64,000 bases of DNA, taken from Rhodobacterales bacterium. GTDB taxonomy: Bacteria > Pseudomonadota > Alphaproteobacteria > Rhodobacterales > Rhodobacteraceae. The notes under the pieces were generated by a model. That model saw only the letters and a list, made by a program, of their open reading frames with translations, was not told where the DNA came from and did no database searches. The translations under genes were made by a program, and so were the position numbers. This document shows positions 10,990 through 20,815 of this stretch, piece after piece (within the stretch, counting starts at the first letter, position 1; each line of letters opens with the position of its first letter). The stretch covers positions 1 through 64,000 of the forward strand of contig PDRZ01000024.1 in assembly GCA_002747035.1 (NCBI GenBank). Reading direction: 5' to 3'.

Positions 10990-11012
10990 GGGGGTGACGC
11001 GAAATCACCCCC
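10990..11012. terminator. Possible bidirectional terminator between chpT and proA
   Basis: GGGGGTGA and TCACCCCC form a perfect 8-bp stem with a CGCGAAA loop between the convergent ends of chpT and proA. The T-run is weak on both sides, so termination is plausible but not certain. Confidence 0.45.
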
Positions 11013-11053
11013 CCGATTCGCCGGTTTTTGCCAAAGGTTAACCGGCGGCGGGT

Positions 11054-12319
11054 TTACCCGCGCACACTGCCATCCCCTTCGACAAGGTATTTGAAGCTGG
11101 TCAACTGCGCCGCCCCCACCGGACCCCGCGCATGCATCTTGCCTGTGGCGATCCCGATTTCGGCCCCCATGCCAAATTCTGCACCATCGGCAAATTGGGT
11201 CGAGGCATTGCGCATCAGGATCGCGCTGTCCAAACGCTGGAAAAACCGGTCTGCCGTTGCGTCGTCTTCTGTCAGGATACAGTCGGTATGGTTGGACCCG
11301 TATTGCCGGATATGGGCAATGGCACCATCAACGTCCGGCACCACTTTGGCCGCGATGATCATGTCCAGGAACTCGGCCCCGAAATCACTTTCACTTGCCG
11401 CCGTAACCCCTTCTATTTTCTGTAATGTTTCATCACCGCGCACCTCGACACCGGCATCCAGAAGCGCCCGGATCACGCCTTGGCCAATCGTATCCACAAG
11501 GCTTTCATGGATCAAAAGGCATTCGGCCGACCCACAGATCCCGGGGCGCCGGGTCTTGGCATTCAACACCACGTTCAGCGTTTTGACAGGGTCGGCGGCG
11601 GCGTCCACATAGACATGCACGATGCCCTCCAGATGGGCGAATACCGGCACCCGCGCCTCGCGCTGAACCAGACCCACAAGCCCTTTGCCCCCGCGCGGCA
11701 CGATCACATCGATTGTGTCGGTCATGGTCAGCATCTCTCTGACCGCCGCCCGGTCGCGCGTGGGCACCAGTTGGATGGCGTCTTCGGGCAGGTTCGCGGC
11801 GCGCAATCCATCCTGTAAACAGGCATGGATCACCCCCGAGGAATGGAAGCTTTCCGACCCGCCCCGCAAGATCACCGCATTGCCGGATTTAAGGCATAAT
11901 GCACCCGCGTCGGCCGTCACATTGGGGCGGCTTTCATAGATCACCCCGATCACCCCCAAAGGCGTGCGGACACGCTGGATATGCAACCCACTGGCCATAT
12001 CCCATTCGGCCAGAACCTCGCCCACCGGATCAGCCTGTTCTGCCACCGTGCGCAGCCCGTCAACCATAGCCTTAATGCGGGTTTCATCCAGCATCAACCG
12101 GTCCATCATTGCCGATGACAGCCCTTTTTCCTTACCGAATTCAAGGTCTTGGGAATTTGCCGCGATGATTTCATCGCGCCGTTCCCAAACCGCGTCAGCG
12201 GCAGCGATCAACGCGGCCTGTTTGCGCTCGGCGCTGGCAAACCCAAGCTCGGTCGCCGCCGCCTTGGCCCGTGCGCCCAGCTCTGCCATCAATGCGGGAA
12301 TATCTGCGTGGTCCTTCAT
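11054..12319 (-). CDS. proA: Gamma-glutamyl phosphate reductase
   Basis: NADPH-dependent enzyme of about 420 residues making glutamate-5-semialdehyde, the second step of proline synthesis. Aldehyde dehydrogenase-fold signatures include [37 protein letters not shown] and the catalytic cysteine segment [16 protein letters not shown] use the ATG at 12319, preceded by AAAGGCCGGATCC, which gives the standard length. proB, often next to proA, is not in the window; a cytochrome P450 gene lies upstream instead. Confidence 0.97.
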   Translation of the reverse strand: MKDHADIPALMAELGARAKAAATELGFASAERKQAALIAAADAVWERRDEIIAANSQDLEFGKEKGLSSAMMDRLMLDETRIKAMVDGLRTVAEQADPVGEVLAEWDMASGLHIQRVRTPLGVIGVIYESRPNVTADAGALCLKSGNAVILRGGSESFHSSGVIHACLQDGLRAANLPEDAIQLVPTRDRAAVREMLTMTDTIDVIVPRGGKGLVGLVQREARVPVFAHLEGIVHVYVDAAADPVKTLNVVLNAKTRRPGICGSAECLLIHESLVDTIGQGVIRALLDAGVEVRGDETLQKIEGVTAASESDFGAEFLDMIIAAKVVPDVDGAIAHIRQYGSNHTDCILTEDDATADRFFQRLDSAILMRNASTQFADGAEFGMGAEIGIATGKMHARGPVGAAQLTSFKYLVEGDGSVRG

Positions 12320-12389
12320 GGATCCGGCCTTTCGGTAAAACTCTTCGGGCCGTTTTACCAAGTTCCCGCGATAATGGAAACCGGCGCGC

Positions 12390-13739
12390 TCAACGGCGTG
12401 AAATCTTCAACCAGATCCCGTCCCTTGAGCGCACCGTCAAATGCGCCACTGGCACGGGGTCACGCCCCTCAATCCGTTCGAACCGATAGTGTTTCAAAAG
12501 CATGGACAGAATCAGCGTTCCTTCGACCATGGCGAACCCCGCCCCCGTACAGACGCGCGGTCCCGCACTGAACGGGATATAGGCGTTGCGCTGGCATTCC
12601 TTGCCGTTTTCGGTGTGCCAACGGGTTGGGTCAAACGCGTCCGGTTGTTCCCACAACCGTTCGTGTCGGTGCAGATGCCAGGGGGAAAGCACGATCTGGC
12701 TTTTTACCGGGATGTCGCGTTTGCGAAACTGTTCGGGACAGGTGGTTTCCCGCACCATCATCGGAACCGGCGGGTAGAGCCGAAGCGCCTCGCGGAACAC
12801 ATCCCGGCTGAACTTTAGCTTGGAAACCACTGAAAAATCTTCTTTTTCAAGATTCTGGGCCTCCTCGGCCAAACGCTCCTGCCAGTCGGGATAAAGCGCC
12901 ATCAGGTACAGCGTCCAAGCCAGTGCCGAGGCGCTGGTTTCATGCCCGGCGAGAAAGAAGATCGCCACCTGATCCACCATTTCAGCCTCATCAAACCGCG
13001 CGCCGGTTTGGGGGTCTTCGGTCGTCATGATCTTGGTGGCCAGATCGTCGGGGGCGTTCCCTTCGGCGATCAGCGCGGCGCGTTCCGCGGTCAATTGCGC
13101 GATCAATCCCCGGATCACCTGCGCCGTCTGTTTCGTACGGCGCTTGAAGAACCGTGGCATCCAGACCGGAATGGGCAGAAAAGCCGCCAAGTTTACAATG
13201 GGTTGCGTGCGTTGATAGTCACGGAATTCGTGAAAAACCTGGCCCGCCACCTGGTGTTCGATCGGAATGGAAAACAGCGTTCTGAAGATCACATCCGCCG
13301 CTGCGTGGCTTGTGACCTCTTCCACCTCGGTCACCCCCAGATTGGCCCCAACCCGCGCCACGCAGGCCTCGGACGCCGCCCACATGGCCGGAAAGGTATC
13401 CTTGAGCCGCCCGCCTTCAAAAGCCGGGTCGATGATCCGCCTCTGCCGTTTCCAGGTTTCGCCATTGGTCAGGAAAACACTGTTTCCCAGTAACGGGCGC
13501 AACCCTTCGCCCACCCGGTCGGATTTCGGAAAATCATCGGGGCGCTCCTTCAGAACGGTTTTGACCAGTTCGGGTTGATTCACCATGTAGGAGCGGAAAA
13601 ACGGCGTGCGAAATTCGGCCATCCAGGCGCGGTAAAGCTTGGCGGGTTGCGCCGACAGGATGTCCTGACGAAACAGTCTTAGGTAATTTCGCAACGTAGT
13701 GCGTTCGGGACGCGCGGGCGGTTTGGGGGGGAGCGTCAT
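12390..13739 (-). CDS. Cytochrome P450
   Basis: Soluble bacterial P450 of 449 residues, with no membrane anchor. Hallmarks in order: the I-helix oxygen-binding motif [10 protein letters not shown], the K-helix EALR (ExxR) motif, and the heme-thiolate loop [14 protein letters not shown] with Cys397 as the iron ligand. The substrate is unknown; the CYP102/CYP4-like signature and a lipase-like partner would suit a hydrophobic substrate such as a fatty acid, which is only inference. The gene overlaps the upstream hydrolase gene by four bases (ATGA), so they form a coupled pair. No ferredoxin or reductase gene is adjacent. Confidence 0.94.
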   Translation of the reverse strand: MTLPPKPPARPERTTLRNYLRLFRQDILSAQPAKLYRAWMAEFRTPFFRSYMVNQPELVKTVLKERPDDFPKSDRVGEGLRPLLGNSVFLTNGETWKRQRRIIDPAFEGGRLKDTFPAMWAASEACVARVGANLGVTEVEEVTSHAAADVIFRTLFSIPIEHQVAGQVFHEFRDYQRTQPIVNLAAFLPIPVWMPRFFKRRTKQTAQVIRGLIAQLTAERAALIAEGNAPDDLATKIMTTEDPQTGARFDEAEMVDQVAIFFLAGHETSASALAWTLYLMALYPDWQERLAEEAQNLEKEDFSVVSKLKFSRDVFREALRLYPPVPMMVRETTCPEQFRKRDIPVKSQIVLSPWHLHRHERLWEQPDAFDPTRWHTENGKECQRNAYIPFSAGPRVCTGAGFAMVEGTLILSMLLKHYRFERIEGRDPVPVAHLTVRSRDGIWLKISRR

Positions 13740-14950
13740 GGTGTTACCGAGTTGAATTTGGACACAGGCGTTTCAATCCGGGACCTTGACGGTTGCCGCC
13801 CGTCGTATCGATCGCCCAACCTGTGCGGGCCCGCCGTGATCTGGAAATAATCGTAATCCCCGGGCCGATCAAACGCGCAAAGGTATTGAAAATGCAGCCG
13901 GAAAAAGCGCCAACGCAGCTCTTTCCACCGCTCGGGCGAAAGCGTTTTGGTAAAGGCCGCCGACACGACAAGGGGCCAGCGTTTGCCCTTGGGCGCCACT
14001 CCGGACACCGCCACGGGATCGCAGAGTGCAAAGGCACAGCCATCCCCCGGCGCAGTGATGTCGACCCAGCTTATCTCGTCCCGCGCCGACAAAAAGGCAA
14101 GATCGCCCCGCAAACGCCACGCATCGCGCAAGAACGACACCATCGGCACCACCTGCCCCAGCGAGAGGAAAGACAGCGTCGGACCCTGCGCGGGCACACG
14201 CCCCTCGCGGATCAGATCGGCCAGGATCGACACCGCCAGATGCGCCCCCGACGAATGCCCAACGACAAGAACCTCGTCGCTATCACCTTGTAAAGCCTCG
14301 GCAATCGCATCGGCAAACTCGGCCATACGCGCTTCCAATTCGGGGGGATTGGCCCCCTTGGATTGCGCCGAATAGGCATAGTCGTGCATCAGGTAATACG
14401 CAAAGAACTTGCCATCCTTCTTGCGAAACCATTCCAGAACCAGCGGCACCGCCACCAGCCCGCCCCAGGCGGCCCATGGGTGCAGAAAGGCAAAGAGCCG
14501 CCCCACGCCCCATGCCAGACACAAGGCGATCAACAATTGAACCAGCAGAAACCCCACCGGGTAAAGCGCCGCGATCACAGGGCCTTTGCGCAGCTTCATC
14601 AGCCGCCCCAATGCTCCGCTTGCGATATAGGTCCATGCGGTACGGACCAGCTGGACATAGGTGGCAAAAATACCCAACCCCATGCTGTCCCGCACAATGT
14701 CGGACCAGACCAGAACATCGAAATCCGCTCGGGTCTCTTGTCCGTCGATTCGCCCATCCACGTGCCAGCCATATACACCGGCTCCCGGTGCCTTAGGGGC
14801 CAGTGCAATATCGTAACCGGAGATTTTCGCCTGTTCCGCCCCCTCTTTGCGATAAAGCTCGCGATAGCGGCGAGGATGAATGGGATCATAGCCGGGAATG
14901 TAGAACACCCTGCGTTTTCTGACTGTTTTTCCTGAGTCGTTGCGCATCAT
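13736..14950 (-). CDS. Alpha/beta hydrolase-like membrane protein
   Basis: Protein of 404 residues. The N-terminal RVFYIPGYDPIHPRRYRELY is reminiscent of lipase-like hydrolases, and the nucleophile elbow is VVGHSSGAHLAV with Ser233. Two hydrophobic segments at about residues 127-150 and 155-175 suggest a membrane hairpin between the first strands and the catalytic core. An acid residue and late histidine are plausible (DPVAVSG region; RLHFQYL) but not certain. Translationally coupled to the P450 gene downstream, which suggests one pathway acting on a hydrophobic ester or lipid. Substrate unknown. Confidence 0.75.
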   Translation of the reverse strand: MMRNDSGKTVRKRRVFYIPGYDPIHPRRYRELYRKEGAEQAKISGYDIALAPKAPGAGVYGWHVDGRIDGQETRADFDVLVWSDIVRDSMGLGIFATYVQLVRTAWTYIASGALGRLMKLRKGPVIAALYPVGFLLVQLLIALCLAWGVGRLFAFLHPWAAWGGLVAVPLVLEWFRKKDGKFFAYYLMHDYAYSAQSKGANPPELEARMAEFADAIAEALQGDSDEVLVVGHSSGAHLAVSILADLIREGRVPAQGPTLSFLSLGQVVPMVSFLRDAWRLRGDLAFLSARDEISWVDITAPGDGCAFALCDPVAVSGVAPKGKRWPLVVSAAFTKTLSPERWKELRWRFFRLHFQYLCAFDRPGDYDYFQITAGPHRLGDRYDGRQPSRSRIETPVSKFNSVTP

Positions 14951-15015
14951 TCGCCCTCTTGCCCGGATCCTAAGGGATCATTCCGGCAAGAGTAAGACCA
15001 CAACAGGGCGGTATG

Positions 15016-15765
15016 TCACCCGATGCTGGCCATCCACGGGAATTGCTCCAGCAACCAATAGGAAAAGCTTGAAAACCCGCCGGTCAGCATCAAAAGCCCG
15101 ATGGTCCAGAGCAGCAGCCCCATGATCCGCTCGATCTGCTCCATATGGCGTTTCATCCATCCCATGACCCCGCCGAGGCTTGGCAGGAACGCGGCGACCA
15201 GCAGGAAGGGAATACCAAGCCCGGCGGCATAAACCGCCAACAACGCTGTGCCCCTCGCAATCGAGGCCTCGGATGCGGCAAGCGACAGGATCGCCCCAAG
15301 TTGGGGGCCAATACAGGGCGTCCAGCCAAAGGCAAAAGCAAGCCCGAGGATATAGGCCCCAAAGGCGCTTCCCCCCTGATCGCCAACGTCCAGCCGTGCC
15401 TCGCGATCCAGGAACCCGATCCGGTAAACCCCCACGAAATGGGCTCCGAAGATCATCACAAGAAGACCTGCGATCGTGTTGAAAATACTCTGATATTGCA
15501 AAAACAATGTGCCAATCGCCGACGCGGTGAACCCAAGCAACAGAAACACGGTCGACAGACCCAGCACGAAGAACAGGGCCGGCAACAGCGCCCGGTTCCG
15601 CCCTTCGTTCAGATCGCTGACCGTTACCCCGCTCATATACGCAAGATAGGGCGGCACAATGGGCAAGACGCACGGGGACAGAAACGAAATGACCCCCGCG
15701 CCAAGCGCGACCAACATGGCAGGCAGAAGGCCCGCATCTATGATATCAACTCCAAACATGGCCAA
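15016..15765 (-). CDS. ccdA: Cytochrome c biogenesis protein CcdA (DsbD transmembrane family)
   Basis: Polytopic inner-membrane protein of 249 residues with six predicted helices that moves electrons from cytoplasmic thioredoxin to periplasmic thiol partners for cytochrome c maturation. The two family cysteines lie in FLSPCVLPIVPPYL and GWTPCIGPQLGA. It lacks the N- and C-terminal periplasmic domains of DsbD, as usual for CcdA. It heads a minus-strand run with the hydrolase, P450 and proA genes; the 65-bp gap leaves room for a separate promoter. It is divergent from tusA. Confidence 0.94.
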   Translation of the reverse strand: MAMFGVDIIDAGLLPAMLVALGAGVISFLSPCVLPIVPPYLAYMSGVTVSDLNEGRNRALLPALFFVLGLSTVFLLLGFTASAIGTLFLQYQSIFNTIAGLLVMIFGAHFVGVYRIGFLDREARLDVGDQGGSAFGAYILGLAFAFGWTPCIGPQLGAILSLAASEASIARGTALLAVYAAGLGIPFLLVAAFLPSLGGVMGWMKRHMEQIERIMGLLLWTIGLLMLTGGFSSFSYWLLEQFPWMASIG

Positions 15766-15851
15766 GCCCTACCCCAATTCCCTGCGCCCGTCACGCGACG
15801 GATGGTCACAAAGCCGTGGACAGGCACCCTGCCCGCCCGTATGACGCAGCC

Positions 15852-16082
15852 ATGGAAGACACCTCGGTATTGGATGCACGCGGGCTGTTATGTCCGCTTC
15901 CCGTTCTCAAAGCGGCCAAACGCCTGCGCGCCCTTGGTCCCGGGGACGAGCTACGCCTGCGCGCCGACGACCCGGCGGCGGTGATTGACGTGCCGCATTT
16001 CTGCAATGAACAGGGGTATCAGTTGGTAGAGACCCGGGACGAAGGCGACGCCGCGCTTTACGTGATCCGCAAACCGGCCTGA
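15852..16082 (+). CDS. TusA family sulfurtransferase
   Basis: Small sulfur carrier of 76 residues with the SirA/TusA fold. The signature DARGLLCPLPVLKAAK places the persulfide-carrying cysteine at Cys14 (CPxP motif). Such proteins relay sulfur to tRNA thiolation, molybdenum cofactor or other targets. I chose the ATG at 15852 since the family begins right there; an ATG at 15816 would add 12 residues without family similarity. A strong bidirectional terminator follows. Confidence 0.9.
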   Translation: MEDTSVLDARGLLCPLPVLKAAKRLRALGPGDELRLRADDPAAVIDVPHFCNEQGYQLVETRDEGDAALYVIRKPA

Positions 16083-16106
16083 CCGGTCGGGCTTCCTCCC
16101 AATAGA

Positions 16107-16137
16107 AAACGCCGCCCGTGGCAACCGGGCGGCGTTT
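16107..16137. terminator. Bidirectional terminator between tusA and rne
   Basis: AAACGCCGCCCG and CGGGCGGCGTTT form a perfect 12-bp stem with a TGGCAAC loop. A and T runs on both flanks suit termination of the convergent tusA and rne transcripts. Confidence 0.85.
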
Positions 16138-16166
16138 CTCATTCTTCAAACGAACCTCAGGCGGGT

Positions 16167-18986
16167 TTAGCCTTTGCTGAGGCTCCACCACCCCTTGCGC
16201 TTGGGCTTGGGAGGTTCGGAAACCTCGGGTTCAACCACTGCGGCCTCTGGTTCCGGTGCCGCCTCGACCACCGCAACCGGCTCGGCTGCTGGCTCTGGCG
16301 TGGGCGTGGTCACGGGCTCAGCCGGTGTCTGAGCCACATCCTCGGGCAACTCCGCGGCAGCGACCTCAACCGGCTTTTCTTCATCCTCTGTCTTCTTGGT
16401 CTTGGCAGAGGTCGATTTCTTGGCGGTGGTTTTCTTGGTCGTTGACGCCTTGGTCGTGGTTTTCTTGGCCTTCGTCTTCTTGGTAGGTGCGGCCTCTGCC
16501 GTATCCTCGGCCTCTACCACATCCGCCCCGGTGCTTTCGGTGTCGGCAACCGTCTCTTCAGCCTTGGACTTCGAGGTGGTTTTGGTCGATGTGGACCGTT
16601 TGCGCGTTGTCGGCTTGGCCTTGGGCGCGTTCTCTTCGGGTTTGGCGGTGTCGCCCTCTTGCGTCTGAGACGCCGTTTCAGACGGTTCAGACCGGTTCTC
16701 GGCCTTCCCGGCATCCTCCTCAACCTTGTCAGCACCCTCAGCCGACTCTTCTGCGCTCGCTGTGGTGTCTTCGCCATCTTCGGCCGCCTCGGTTGCGGTC
16801 GACTCGGTGCTCGTAGAAGATTTCGACCGGCGGCGGCGGCGACGACGTTTCTTGGGCTTGGCCTCTTCACTCCCGTCCTCGGCTACCGTCTCTTCCCCGG
16901 CCTCGGCATCGCTGTCGATCTGTTCCATCAGAGAGGTATCAACCGACACCACCGGAGCCACCCGCTCGGGCACAACCCGCGTGGCGGTCTTGAATTTTTC
17001 AAGCGCGAAATCGGGTGAGATCAACATGGGATCACCTTCGATGCGCACCGAAAGCCCGTACCGCGCCTCGATCTGGGCCACATGTTCGCGTTTCTGGTTC
17101 ATCAGGAAGTTGGCAATGCCAACCGGGCATTTGACCAACACCTCGCGGCTGCGGCGGCGGGTGCCTTCCTCTTCGATCTGGCGCAAAATCGACAGGGCAA
17201 GGTTGTCATCCGACCGGATCAGACCGGTGCCATGGCACGAAGGGCATGGTTGAGTCGTCGCCTCGATCATGCCGGGGCGCAGCCGCTGGCGGCTCATCTC
17301 CATCAAACCGAACCCGCTGATCCGGCCCACCTGAATCCGCGCACGGTCGGTTTTCAGCTTGTCCTTCATACGCTTTTCAACGGCGCTGTTGTTCTTGCGC
17401 TCGTCCATGTCGATGAAGTCAATGACGATCAGTCCGGCAAGGTCGCGCAGACGCAACTGACGCGCCACCTCTTCTGCGGCCTCAAGGTTGGTTTTAAGTG
17501 CTGTTTCCTCGATGCTGCTTTCTTTGGTGGCCCGCCCCGAGTTCACGTCGATGGCCACCAAAGCCTCGGTCACGCCGATTACGATATAGCCGCCAGATCT
17601 CAGTTGAACCGTCGGGTTGAACATGCTGCTCAGGTAGCTTTCGACCTGGTAGCGCGCGAACAACGGCATCGCCTCGCCATATTGTTTCACGTTTTTGGCG
17701 TGGGACGGCATGATCATCTTCATGAAGTCCTTGGCGATGCGATAGCCACGTTCGCCTTCGACCAGAACCTCGTCAATCTCGCGGCTGTAAAGATCGCGGA
17801 TCGACCGTTTGATCAGGTCGCCTTCCTCGTAAATTTTCGCTGGCGCGATGGAGTTGAGTGTCAGCTCGCGGATCTGTTCCCACAAACGTTGCAGGTATTC
17901 ATAATCGCGCTTGATCTCGGTTTTGGTCCGCTTGGCCCCGGCGGTACGCACGATCAGACCCGCACCGGTGGGCACGTCGATTTCGTTGGCGATTTCCTTG
18001 AGCTTCTTGCGGTCTGTTGCGTTGGTGATTTTACGGCTGATCCCGCCGCCACGGGCCGTGTTGGGCATCAGGACACAGTACCGCCCGGCCAGCGACAAAT
18101 AGGTGGTCAGCGCGGCACCCTTGTTGCCACGCTCTTCCTTAACCACCTGAACCAACAGGATCTGGCGCACCTTGATGACTTCCTGGATCTTGTAACGGCG
18201 CGGGCGCGGCTTGCGCGGACGGCGGATTTCTTCGCTGTCGTCTTCGTCGGCTACGGATTCGATCGACGCATCCTTGGACGATGCATCCTTGGGTTTTTCT
18301 TCGTCGTTGCTGTCGTCGTCGGCCTCTTCGGCCTCCGCCACATCATCGCCTGCGCCGATGGCACCCGGGGTTTCCGAAGACGTCACAGCATTCTCTGCAA
18401 CGGTATCGCCTGCCTTGTCGCTTTCGGTCGCGGCTGTGTCCAACGGCTCTTCCACCGGCGTTTCGGCGACAAGCTCGATGGGCGACGTGCCTTCGGGGGT
18501 CAGGCTGTCTTCGCCATCCCCAAAGTCGATCGTCTCCATGCCCGACACTTCACCGGCGACTTCCTTGGTTTCAACCGCATCCTTGATCTCGACCTTTTCC
18601 GCCTTGGTTTCCGTCTTTGAGCGGGACCGCGAGCGCGAGCGGCGCGATTTGCTGGACTTGGTCGCTTCTTCCTCGTCACGTGCCTTCATCGCTTCGACAT
18701 AGGCGCGCTCTTCCTCCATCAACACCTCGCGGTCGGCAACGGGGATCTGGTAATAATCCGGGTGGATTTCCGAAAAAGCAAGGAACCCGTGGCGATTTCC
18801 GCCATAGTCGACAAACGCCGCCTGAAGCGACGGTTCAACCCGTGTAACTTTTGCTAGATAGATGTTTCCAGCAAGCTGGCGCTTGTTTTCGGATTCAAAG
18901 TCGAACTCCTCAACTTTGTTTCCATCCACCACCACAACGCGGGTTTCTTCCGCGTGGGTGGCGTCGATAAGCATTTTCTTAGCCAT
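16167..18986 (-). CDS. rne: Ribonuclease E
   Basis: Endoribonuclease of about 939 residues, core of the RNA degradosome. The N-terminus MAKKMLIDATHAEETRVVVV is typical of alphaproteobacteria. The S1 domain is interrupted after about residue 90 by an acidic, low-complexity insertion of about 170 residues bounded by basic RSRSRSRS and RRPRKPRPRRY stretches. The catalytic part holds AIDVNSGRATKESS and IDFIDMDERKN, and the zinc link is CPSCHGTG. The C-terminal third is a disordered arm with Arg-rich (KKRRRRRRRSKS) and Lys/Thr-rich blocks. It ends in KGWWSLSKG, like the GWW motif that docks PNPase on Caulobacter RNase E. The 5' leader is probably long. Confidence 0.97.
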   Translation of the reverse strand: MAKKMLIDATHAEETRVVVVDGNKVEEFDFESENKRQLAGNIYLAKVTRVEPSLQAAFVDYGGNRHGFLAFSEIHPDYYQIPVADREVLMEEERAYVEAMKARDEEEATKSSKSRRSRSRSRSKTETKAEKVEIKDAVETKEVAGEVSGMETIDFGDGEDSLTPEGTSPIELVAETPVEEPLDTAATESDKAGDTVAENAVTSSETPGAIGAGDDVAEAEEADDDSNDEEKPKDASSKDASIESVADEDDSEEIRRPRKPRPRRYKIQEVIKVRQILLVQVVKEERGNKGAALTTYLSLAGRYCVLMPNTARGGGISRKITNATDRKKLKEIANEIDVPTGAGLIVRTAGAKRTKTEIKRDYEYLQRLWEQIRELTLNSIAPAKIYEEGDLIKRSIRDLYSREIDEVLVEGERGYRIAKDFMKMIMPSHAKNVKQYGEAMPLFARYQVESYLSSMFNPTVQLRSGGYIVIGVTEALVAIDVNSGRATKESSIEETALKTNLEAAEEVARQLRLRDLAGLIVIDFIDMDERKNNSAVEKRMKDKLKTDRARIQVGRISGFGLMEMSRQRLRPGMIEATTQPCPSCHGTGLIRSDDNLALSILRQIEEEGTRRRSREVLVKCPVGIANFLMNQKREHVAQIEARYGLSVRIEGDPMLISPDFALEKFKTATRVVPERVAPVVSVDTSLMEQIDSDAEAGEETVAEDGSEEAKPKKRRRRRRRSKSSTSTESTATEAAEDGEDTTASAEESAEGADKVEEDAGKAENRSEPSETASQTQEGDTAKPEENAPKAKPTTRKRSTSTKTTSKSKAEETVADTESTGADVVEAEDTAEAAPTKKTKAKKTTTKASTTKKTTAKKSTSAKTKKTEDEEKPVEVAAAELPEDVAQTPAEPVTTPTPEPAAEPVAVVEAAPEPEAAVVEPEVSEPPKPKRKGWWSLSKG

Positions 18987-19438
18987 ATTATCCAATTGCA
19001 CCCGAAAATACCCCCGTGACCTAGCGGACCGGAGGTTGTTTTGAGGTGTCTATTCAGGGCAATGTAAGGCGCGCAACAAGGCCGGGCCAATTGGCCCCCT
19101 GCTCTCACTCTCTCGTGTGTCGCGCGCTTCATCGCGTTTCTTCTCCGACACCCGCCTCGTTACCGTGCAAATGCCCATTCAAATACCCGTCGCGTCCATT
19201 CGGAAGGTCGGGCCGTTCACATGGCCCGTTTCCGGACCCAATCGGTCTGCCTGGATGGTGTCGGTATCGCACCTGTCACAAACAGCGAAACTCACGCGGT
19301 GGGCGAACTACGCCTGTCACCGTCCTCCCAACATAAGGCGACGTCAGGGGAGATTACAATGGCAAAACGTCAAAGAACGCGAATTGCAGGGGGCAAACCC
19401 CTGGTTCCGCGCCCTTTTCTGGTGGTGGCGATGGCGGT
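18987..19438. other. Intergenic region between rne and dctD
   Basis: This 452-bp stretch should contain the rne promoter and leader on the minus strand. It includes the 14-bp perfect palindrome GGGCCAATTGGCCC at 19084-19097 and, on the plus strand, a 30-codon frame listed separately. No longer gene is supported. Confidence 0.5.
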
Positions 19439-19451
19439 TCAACCCAGATAG
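19359..19451 (+). CDS. Possible small ORF, 30 residues
   Basis: ATG at 19359 preceded by a good CAGGGGAG ribosome binding site with eight-base spacing, encoding a short basic peptide beginning MAKRQRTRIAGGKPLVPRP and ending in a hydrophobic VVAMAV patch. It overlaps the 3' end of the convergent dctD by 13 bases. No family is recognised; only the Shine-Dalgarno sequence supports it. Confidence 0.22.
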   Translation: MAKRQRTRIAGGKPLVPRPFLVVAMAVQPR

Positions 19452-20776
19452 TCCGACCGCTGCAACCCATATTTGGCCATTTTTTCGTTCAGCGTCCGGC
19501 GCGGCAGACATAGCTCTTCCATCACCGACGCAATCGACCCCTTGTGACGCCGCATTGTATTGTCGATCAGCATCCGTTCGAAGGCCTCGACATATTCCTT
19601 CAACGGCTTTCCCTCCGTCGTCATGACCGGTTGCATTTCGTCATGATCGTTCATCAGGATCGACGCAATGGACCCGGACCCGCGCCGTTCCTGCAGAACC
19701 GCGCGTTCGGCCACATTGATCAACTGACGCACATTCCCGGGCCATGGGGCCTGCAACAACTGCGCCGCCTCCTGTGCACTCACCTTGGGGGCTTCACAGC
19801 CATATTCCTCGGCAAACTGCTCTCCCACCCGGGTGAACAGCGTCAGGATGTCCTCGCCCCGCTGCCGCAGGGGGGGCACGGTGATGCGCAACGCGGCGAG
19901 CCGGTAAAAAAGATCGGGCCGCAGCGCGTCCTCACAGGTGCGATCCTGTTCCTGAAGGTTGGAAATCGCCACGATCCGGGTTTCCGGGGGCGTGCCTTCA
20001 TCGTTGATAAAGCTCAGCAAGCGCGCCTGAGCGGCATCCGAAAGCGCCTCGATATCTTCGAGCACAAGGGTCCCTCCCCGTGCTTCTTCCACGGCGGGAA
20101 GCTGGCTGTCCTCTGGCTGCATCGGGCCGAACAGGCGTTTCATCAAAGCCTCTTCTTCAAAGGCGGCACAACTGAGCAGAACAAACTTCTTGCCAGCGCG
20201 GGCCCCCACCGCATGAAGCGCATGGGCAACAAGGGTTTTGCCGGTGCCGGTTTCGCCGTCGATCAACACATGGCCATCTGCCTGCCCAAGGTCCAGGATA
20301 TCTTCCTTCAACCGCTCCATGACCGGGCTGATCCCGATCAGTTTTTTCATCAACTGACCACCATCCGACAATTCCCGGCGCAGCGCGCGGTTGTCCAGCG
20401 TCAAACGGCGCGCATTCGTTGCCTTTTTGGCCAGTTCGGTCATCCGATCCGGGTTGAACGGCTTTTCCAGGAAATCAAACGCGCCTACCCGCATCGCCTC
20501 GACCGCCATGGGCACGTCGCCATGGCCGGTGATCATGATCACCGGCAACGAGCTGTCCGCCCCCATGAGTTTTTTGAGAAACTGCATCCCGTCCATGCCG
20601 GGCATCCGAATGTCGGATATCACAATGCCCGGATAATCGGACCCCAGCCCTTTCAACGCTTCTTCCGCGCTGGGAAACGTTTCGGTCTCGTAGCCCGACA
20701 AGGCCAGCCATTGGCTGATCGACTGGCGCATATCCTGCTCGTCATCGACAATCGCGATTTTCATGGCTTTGGCCAT
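19439..20776 (-). CDS. dctD: DctD-type response regulator lacking the GAFTGA motif
   Basis: Response regulator of 445 residues: receiver domain (residues 5-120, phospho-acceptor Asp55 in ISDIRMPG), AAA+ domain (about 145-375) with Walker A GETGTGKT at 174-181, and a Fis-type C-terminal helix-turn-helix (KGSIASVMEELCLPRRTLNEKM). In sigma54 activators the segment after LFG reads GAFTGA and contacts sigma54; here LFG (215-217) is followed by a shortened PMQPEDSQLPAVEEAR. Walker B is LVLEDI instead of LFLDEI. It may therefore act without sigma54, as R. capsulatus NtrC does. It lies 39 bp behind dctB, its likely kinase. No dctPQM transport genes are in the window. Confidence 0.87.
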   Translation of the reverse strand: MAKAMKIAIVDDEQDMRQSISQWLALSGYETETFPSAEEALKGLGSDYPGIVISDIRMPGMDGMQFLKKLMGADSSLPVIMITGHGDVPMAVEAMRVGAFDFLEKPFNPDRMTELAKKATNARRLTLDNRALRRELSDGGQLMKKLIGISPVMERLKEDILDLGQADGHVLIDGETGTGKTLVAHALHAVGARAGKKFVLLSCAAFEEEALMKRLFGPMQPEDSQLPAVEEARGGTLVLEDIEALSDAAQARLLSFINDEGTPPETRIVAISNLQEQDRTCEDALRPDLFYRLAALRITVPPLRQRGEDILTLFTRVGEQFAEEYGCEAPKVSAQEAAQLLQAPWPGNVRQLINVAERAVLQERRGSGSIASILMNDHDEMQPVMTTEGKPLKEYVEAFERMLIDNTMRRHKGSIASVMEELCLPRRTLNEKMAKYGLQRSDYLG

Positions 20777-20815
20777 TTTTCTGGTCCTTCTGCGTCGTCT
20801 GTTCGCCCGCCCGCC

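Noticed and set aside
17082-18620. Plus-strand open frame of 512 codons opposite rne
   Set aside because: Fully inside rne on the other strand, with antisense-type composition and no domain.
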